From the NCBI RefSeq assembly GCF_002591915.1, contig NZ_NIHB01000003.1, positions 186,001 to 250,000 on the forward strand: a stretch of 64,000 nucleotides of DNA, given 5' to 3'. The DNA comes from Marinicella litoralis. Lineage in GTDB: Bacteria; Pseudomonadota; Gammaproteobacteria; Xanthomonadales; Marinicellaceae. This document shows, one piece after another, positions 60,036 to 64,000 of the stretch. The notes beneath the pieces were generated by a model. It was not told the origin of the DNA. It saw nothing but the letters and a program-made list of their open reading frames with translations, and ran no database searches. The number at the start of each line of letters is the position of its first letter. The first letter of the stretch is position 1. The position numbers and the translations under genes are program-made.

Positions 60036-61045
60036 TTTGGGATCAAATTTGGATGGTGGTTTGGACGTTAATTAAAATCCTCGCCATAATTGTGCCATTG
60101 ATATTGTGTGTGGCGTATGCCACATATTTTGAGCGTAAAGTGATTGCATTCATGCATGTTCGTATGGGGCCCAATCGTGTAGGGCCTTGGGGTCTGTTAC
60201 AACCTTTTGCCGATGTACTGAAGCTATTGACCAAGGAAATCATTTTTCCTAAAAATGCCAATAAATTTCTATTTTTAATTGCCCCCATCATTACATTGGC
60301 TACCGCCTTTGCTGCCTGGGCTGTTGTACCGTTTGAAGATGGATTGGTATTGGCAGACATCAATGCAGGTCTGGTCTATGTTTTGGCCATGACTTCATTA
60401 GGCGTCTACGGTGTTATTATTGCTGGCTGGGCATCAAATTCTAAATACGCTTTATTGGGTGCTTTGCGATCGGCCGCTCAAATCGTTTCCTATGAAATTG
60501 CTATGGGCTTTGCTTTGGTCGGTGTATTGGTTGCCTCCGGTTCATTGAATTTATCTGACATTGTTAGGGCTCAAGAAGGTGGCATTGTGCATTGGTATTT
60601 ATGGCCTTTGTTCCCTTTGTTCATAATTTATTATATTTCTGGGGTGGCTGAAACCAACCGTGCCCCATTCGATGTTGCGGAAGGTGAATCAGAAATTGTG
60701 GCTGGTTTCCACGTTGAATATTCAGGTGCAGCCTTTGCAATATTCTTTTTGGCAGAATATGCCAACATGATCATTATCTCAGCTTTGACCGCAATCATGT
60801 TTCTGGGCGGGTGGTATTCACCATTTAGTGGTGATAGTTGGATTGCTCAACCCAGTATAGTTTGGTTTTTAGGTAAAACCTGTATATTCATGTACGCGTA
60901 TTTTTGGTTTCGTGCCTCTTTACCCCGATATCGTTATGATCAAATCATGCGATTGGGATGGAAGGTTTTTATTCCAATCACCATTGTCTGGATTATGGTT
61001 GTTGCGGTTTGGAAAGTATATAACGTAGGCCCTTGGTGGAATTGA
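60032..61045 (+). CDS. nuoH: NADH-quinone oxidoreductase subunit H
   Basis: NuoH is the membrane subunit at the quinone tunnel. The 337 residues have eight helices with [18 protein letters not shown] (near 30) and the signature [19 protein letters not shown] (near 208), which carry the acidic residues used in coupling. It is followed 14 bases later by nuoI. Confidence 0.97.
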   Translation: MIWDQIWMVVWTLIKILAIIVPLILCVAYATYFERKVIAFMHVRMGPNRVGPWGLLQPFADVLKLLTKEIIFPKNANKFLFLIAPIITLATAFAAWAVVPFEDGLVLADINAGLVYVLAMTSLGVYGVIIAGWASNSKYALLGALRSAAQIVSYEIAMGFALVGVLVASGSLNLSDIVRAQEGGIVHWYLWPLFPLFIIYYISGVAETNRAPFDVAEGESEIVAGFHVEYSGAAFAIFFLAEYANMIIISALTAIMFLGGWYSPFSGDSWIAQPSIVWFLGKTCIFMYAYFWFRASLPRYRYDQIMRLGWKVFIPITIVWIMVVAVWKVYNVGPWWN

Positions 61046-61059
61046 TTGTTTAGAGATAT

Positions 61060-61551
61060 ATGATGACTAAAATTATAAGGTATTTAAAAAGTTTAACTCT
61101 GAATGAAATTCGCAAAGGGTTGCTGTTAACTCAAAAGTATTTTTTCAAACGAAAATTTACCGTGCGTTATCCAGAGGAAAAAACTCCGAAGTCTCCACGA
61201 TTCAGAGGTTTACATGCATTAAGACGTTATCCAAACGGTGAAGAACGTTGTATTGCTTGTAAATTATGTGAAGCTGTTTGTCCAGCAGCTGCCATTACCA
61301 TTGACTCTGATGTCAGAGAGGATGGTTCTAGGCGAACCACTAAATATGAAATAGATTTGTTTAAATGTATTTATTGTGGATTTTGCGAAGAGTCATGTCC
61401 CGTTGATTCAATTGTAGAGACTGATATACATGAATATCATTTTGAATCCATGGGCAAAAATGTCATGACCAAAGAACAATTACTGGCCATTGGTGATATG
61501 TATGAAGAACAAATTGCTGATACCAAACAACAAGATGCGAAGTACAGATGA
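61060..61551 (+). CDS. nuoI: NADH-quinone oxidoreductase subunit I
   Basis: NuoI holds clusters N6a and N6b. The 163-residue protein has two ferredoxin motifs, [12 protein letters not shown] (near 66) and [12 protein letters not shown] (near 107). An N-terminal amphipathic helix lies on the membrane. Two ATG codons at the start (61060 and 61063) both fit. It overlaps nuoJ by 4 bases. Confidence 0.97.
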   Translation: MMTKIIRYLKSLTLNEIRKGLLLTQKYFFKRKFTVRYPEEKTPKSPRFRGLHALRRYPNGEERCIACKLCEAVCPAAAITIDSDVREDGSRRTTKYEIDLFKCIYCGFCEESCPVDSIVETDIHEYHFESMGKNVMTKEQLLAIGDMYEEQIADTKQQDAKYR

Positions 61552-62186
61552 TGATAAGTCCTGAATTATTTCAACAATTAATATTTTATGTGTTTGCCAC
61601 ATTCACTGTGGGTTCTGCGATGGCAGTGGTCACCGTTAAAAACACCATTTACTCAGCGTTATTTTTGGTGCTGTGCTTCTTTAACACGGCCGTATTGTGG
61701 ATGTTGATTGAAGCCGAATTTTTAGCGATCACCTTGGTACTTGTCTATGTGGGTGCTGTGATGGTGTTGTTTTTATTCGTGGTCATGATGTTAGACGTCA
61801 AGCAAGCAAAAGCCTCACAACTGAAACAATCATATACCAAAGCAGCTTTACTGATTGCTGCGGCCATGTTAGTTGAGTTAATGATGCTGTTCGCCTATAA
61901 ACTCAGTGGACAAATTCCTACCGATGAGTTGATCAGACAAGAGGCTGGATACAGTAATGTGGCTGAAGTGGGTATGGAATTATTTACGCATTACGTTTAT
62001 CCATTTGAAATTGCTGCGGTCATCCTTTTGGTTGCTATTGTTGCAGCCATAATGCTTACAATGCGCAAACGGGAAGGCAACAAACAACTTGATGCAGCCA
62101 AACAAATTAACATCAATCCTGCTGAGCGCATTAGGGTAGTGACTATGAAGGCAGAGAAAGGCCAAGGTCAGGGAGAAGAATCATGA
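61548..62186 (+). CDS. nuoJ: NADH-quinone oxidoreductase subunit J
   Basis: This 212-residue membrane subunit has five helices. [17 protein letters not shown] (near 63) is the pi-bulge helix region important for proton transfer. A charged C-terminal tail of about 35 residues extends past the last helix. It overlaps nuoI and nuoK by 4 bases each. Confidence 0.95.
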   Translation: MMISPELFQQLIFYVFATFTVGSAMAVVTVKNTIYSALFLVLCFFNTAVLWMLIEAEFLAITLVLVYVGAVMVLFLFVVMMLDVKQAKASQLKQSYTKAALLIAAAMLVELMMLFAYKLSGQIPTDELIRQEAGYSNVAEVGMELFTHYVYPFEIAAVILLVAIVAAIMLTMRKREGNKQLDAAKQININPAERIRVVTMKAEKGQGQGEES

Positions 62187-62485
62187 GTTTACAAGGTTAT
62201 TTAATTGTTTCTGCCATTCTTTTTGTTATCAGTATGGCTGGTATTTTTGTTAATCGTCGCAATGTGTTGGTGGTACTGATGTCGATCGAATTGATGTTGC
62301 TTGCGGTGAATACCAATTTGGTGGCATTTTCAAAATATTTAGGCGATGTTCAAGGCCAGGTTTTTGTGTTTTTCATTTTAACTGTTGCAGCGGCTGAAGC
62401 AGCAATTGGATTGGCTATCTTGGTGGTGTTGTTCCGTAACAAGAAAACACTTGAAGTCAAAGAAATCAACGAGTTGGAAGGGTAA
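62183..62485 (+). CDS. nuoK: NADH-quinone oxidoreductase subunit K
   Basis: The 100-residue, three-helix subunit is the MrpC-like part of the proton path. The conserved acidic residues appear in [20 protein letters not shown] (Glu near 36) and [13 protein letters not shown] (Glu near 72). It is 2 bases from nuoL. Confidence 0.96.
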   Translation: MSLQGYLIVSAILFVISMAGIFVNRRNVLVVLMSIELMLLAVNTNLVAFSKYLGDVQGQVFVFFILTVAAAEAAIGLAILVVLFRNKKTLEVKEINELEG

Positions 62486-62487
62486 AG

Positions 62488-64000
62488 ATGGATATGAAAA
62501 CAACTTTGATGGTTATCGCTTTTGCCCCATTGGTGGCTGCAGCCATCGCAGGATTATTTGGGCGCCAAATTGGCAGAGTAGGTGCACACACCCTTACCAT
62601 TGCAGCCGTAGGCCTGTCATGTTTCTTGTCAATCAAAGTGCTGCTACAGTTTATCAATGGTGAAGCGGTCGCTTTTAATGAAAATTTATACACATGGATG
62701 GTTACAGGAGATTTATCCATGCATGTCGGATTTATGGTCGATTCTCTGACAGCGATCATGATGAGTGTGGTGACATTTGTATCTTTAATGGTACATATTT
62801 ATACCATTGGCTACATGAGTGAAGACTCTGGTTATCAACGATTTTTCAGTTACATTTCATTGTTTACTTTTGCCATGTTGATGTTGGTGATGGCAAACAA
62901 CTTCATGCAATTGTTTTTTGGTTGGGAAGCTGTGGGCTTGGTGTCATACTTGTTGATTGGTTTTTGGTACAAAAAGGAAACGGCCATTTTTGCCAATATG
63001 AAAGCATTCTTGGTTAACCGAGTGGGTGACTTTGGATTTTTGCTGGGCATTGCAGCTGTGTTGATGACCTTTGGAACTTTAGACTATGTAGAAGTCTTTA
63101 ATCAAGCACCGCAAATGGCCAATGAAACCATCAATATTTTCGGTGACAGTCAATGGTCAATGATGACGGTCATTTGTATTTGTTTATTTATCGGTGCCAT
63201 GGGTAAATCAGCCCAAGCTCCGTTGCATGTTTGGCTACCTGATTCTATGGAAGGACCAACGCCCATTTCTGCTTTGATACATGCTGCAACCATGGTAACA
63301 GCCGGTATTTTTATGGTGACCAGAATGTCTCCATTGTTTGAAATGTCAGATACTGCATTGAGCTTTGTGATGTTGGTCGGTGCATTCACCGCCTTTTTTA
63401 TGGGCTTGATAGGTATCGTACAAAATGACATCAAGCGAGTCATTGCCTATTCAACCCTGTCACAATTGGGTTATATGACAGTTGCATTGGGTGTATCTGC
63501 CTATTCTGCGGCTATTTTTCACTTGATGACCCATGCATTCTTTAAAGCATTGCTGTTTTTAGGTGCAGGTTCAGTCATCATTGCGATGCATCACAAACAA
63601 GACATGCAAGAAATGGGTGGGCTCAGAAAGTATATGCCGATCACTTTTATCACTGCTTGGATTGGAACTTTGGCATTAACTGGATTTCCTGGTTTTTCAG
63701 GATTTTTCTCAAAAGATGCCATCATAGAAGCCACTCATTTGTCTGATCGTTGGGGCTCTGGCGTGGCATACATAGCCGTTTTGTTGGGTGTGTTTATCAC
63801 AGCTTTGTATAGTTTCAGATTGTTGTATTTGACCTTTCATGGTAAGGAGCGGATGGATCATCACACCAAGGAGCATTTAAAAGAATCTCCATGGGTCGTG
63901 ACCTTACCATTGATTCTTTTGGCCATTCCATCTGTGGCGATTGGTTGGTTAACGATTGAACCGTTGTTATTTGGTGGGTTCATGGATGATGCCATCCATG
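62488..64000 (+). CDS. nuoL: NADH-quinone oxidoreductase subunit L (3' end cut off)
   Basis: About 504 codons are visible and the frame is still open at the window end. The product starts MDMKTTLMVIAFAPLVAA after a GGAAGGG ribosome binding site (ATG 62494 is a near alternative). The antiporter-like signatures are FFGWEAVGLVSYLLIGFWY (Glu near 150), and GKSAQAPLHVWLPDSMEGPTP near 245, cut here. HAATMVTAGIFM and THAFFKALLFLGAGS follow. As in other complexes, this distal pump subunit should have a long lateral helix in the missing part. nuoM and nuoN probably follow outside. Confidence 0.97.
   Translation, partial: MDMKTTLMVIAFAPLVAAAIAGLFGRQIGRVGAHTLTIAAVGLSCFLSIKVLLQFINGEAVAFNENLYTWMVTGDLSMHVGFMVDSLTAIMMSVVTFVSLMVHIYTIGYMSEDSGYQRFFSYISLFTFAMLMLVMANNFMQLFFGWEAVGLVSYLLIGFWYKKETAIFANMKAFLVNRVGDFGFLLGIAAVLMTFGTLDYVEVFNQAPQMANETINIFGDSQWSMMTVICICLFIGAMGKSAQAPLHVWLPDSMEGPTPISALIHAATMVTAGIFMVTRMSPLFEMSDTALSFVMLVGAFTAFFMGLIGIVQNDIKRVIAYSTLSQLGYMTVALGVSAYSAAIFHLMTHAFFKALLFLGAGSVIIAMHHKQDMQEMGGLRKYMPITFITAWIGTLALTGFPGFSGFFSKDAIIEATHLSDRWGSGVAYIAVLLGVFITALYSFRLLYLTFHGKERMDHHTKEHLKESPWVVTLPLILLAIPSVAIGWLTIEPLLFGGFMDDAIH

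Overview
The window is chromosomal DNA from a Gram-negative gammaproteobacterium. Supporting signs are the Kdo kinase (kdkA) beside a heptosyltransferase-like gene, a 4-hydroxybenzoate prenyltransferase for ubiquinone, divergent xseA/guaBA, separate nuoC and nuoD, an Slp-type lipoprotein and small gammaproteobacterial families such as YcgL. The DNA looks moderately AT-rich and genes are tightly packed. Placement near Lysobacterales/Xanthomonadales, perhaps a marine Marinicella-like lineage, is my inference and was not tested.

Layout. 1-4.0 kb: a cut-off glutamate-cysteine-ligase-like/CBS fusion, a GNAT gene, and an SPFH-GYF gene paired with a zinc-ribbon membrane protein. 4.1-8.5 kb: corC, a DUF4105 membrane protein, yigZ with a small anchored protein, and xseA. 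8.5-12.6 kb: guaB-guaA-tadA (GMP synthesis and tRNA inosine) converging on a CPBP protease. 12.7-17.4 kb: lytic transglycosylase, a coiled-coil/OmpA envelope pair, then cystathionine beta-synthase and a cystathionine gamma-lyase/synthase. 17.4-17.9 kb: a non-coding repeat island. 17.9-22.7 kb: a minus-strand run kdkA-moaA-moaC-moaD-moaE-uvrC. 22.7-30.5 kb: heptosyltransferase-like gene, Slp lipoprotein, recQ-DUF1835-SRPBCC, and a membrane diguanylate cyclase. 30.5-38.2 kb: a DUF1207-like protein, acnA, a secreted lipase-like protein and two tandem secreted paralogs. 38.2-43 kb: hsp20, ubiA, a vanadium-haloperoxidase-like protein, trmL and a CAP-domain protein. 43-48.8 kb: XRE regulator, group II decarboxylase, several small proteins, ppk2, a low-molecular-weight phosphatase and tgt. 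49-64 kb: gyrA-tpiA-secG-tRNA-Leu(GAG) followed by nuoA to nuoL, the last cut by the window end.

Working together: guaB and guaA convert IMP to GMP. moaA/C/D/E make molybdopterin from GTP. The two PLP genes form a route between homocysteine and cysteine. The nuo block encodes complex I, which feeds the ubiquinone pool that ubiA helps make.

Most of the window is housekeeping and I found no CRISPR array, phage or complete transposon. The most interesting signals are regulatory or small: a sigma-32-like promoter with a ROSE-type RNA thermometer before hsp20; a probable AUU start on the diguanylate cyclase; a PsrA-type palindrome between acnA and the secreted hydrolase; a 45-residue cysteine-rich protein before ycgL; the SPFH-GYF/zinc-ribbon pair; and the repeat island at 17.4-17.9 kb.
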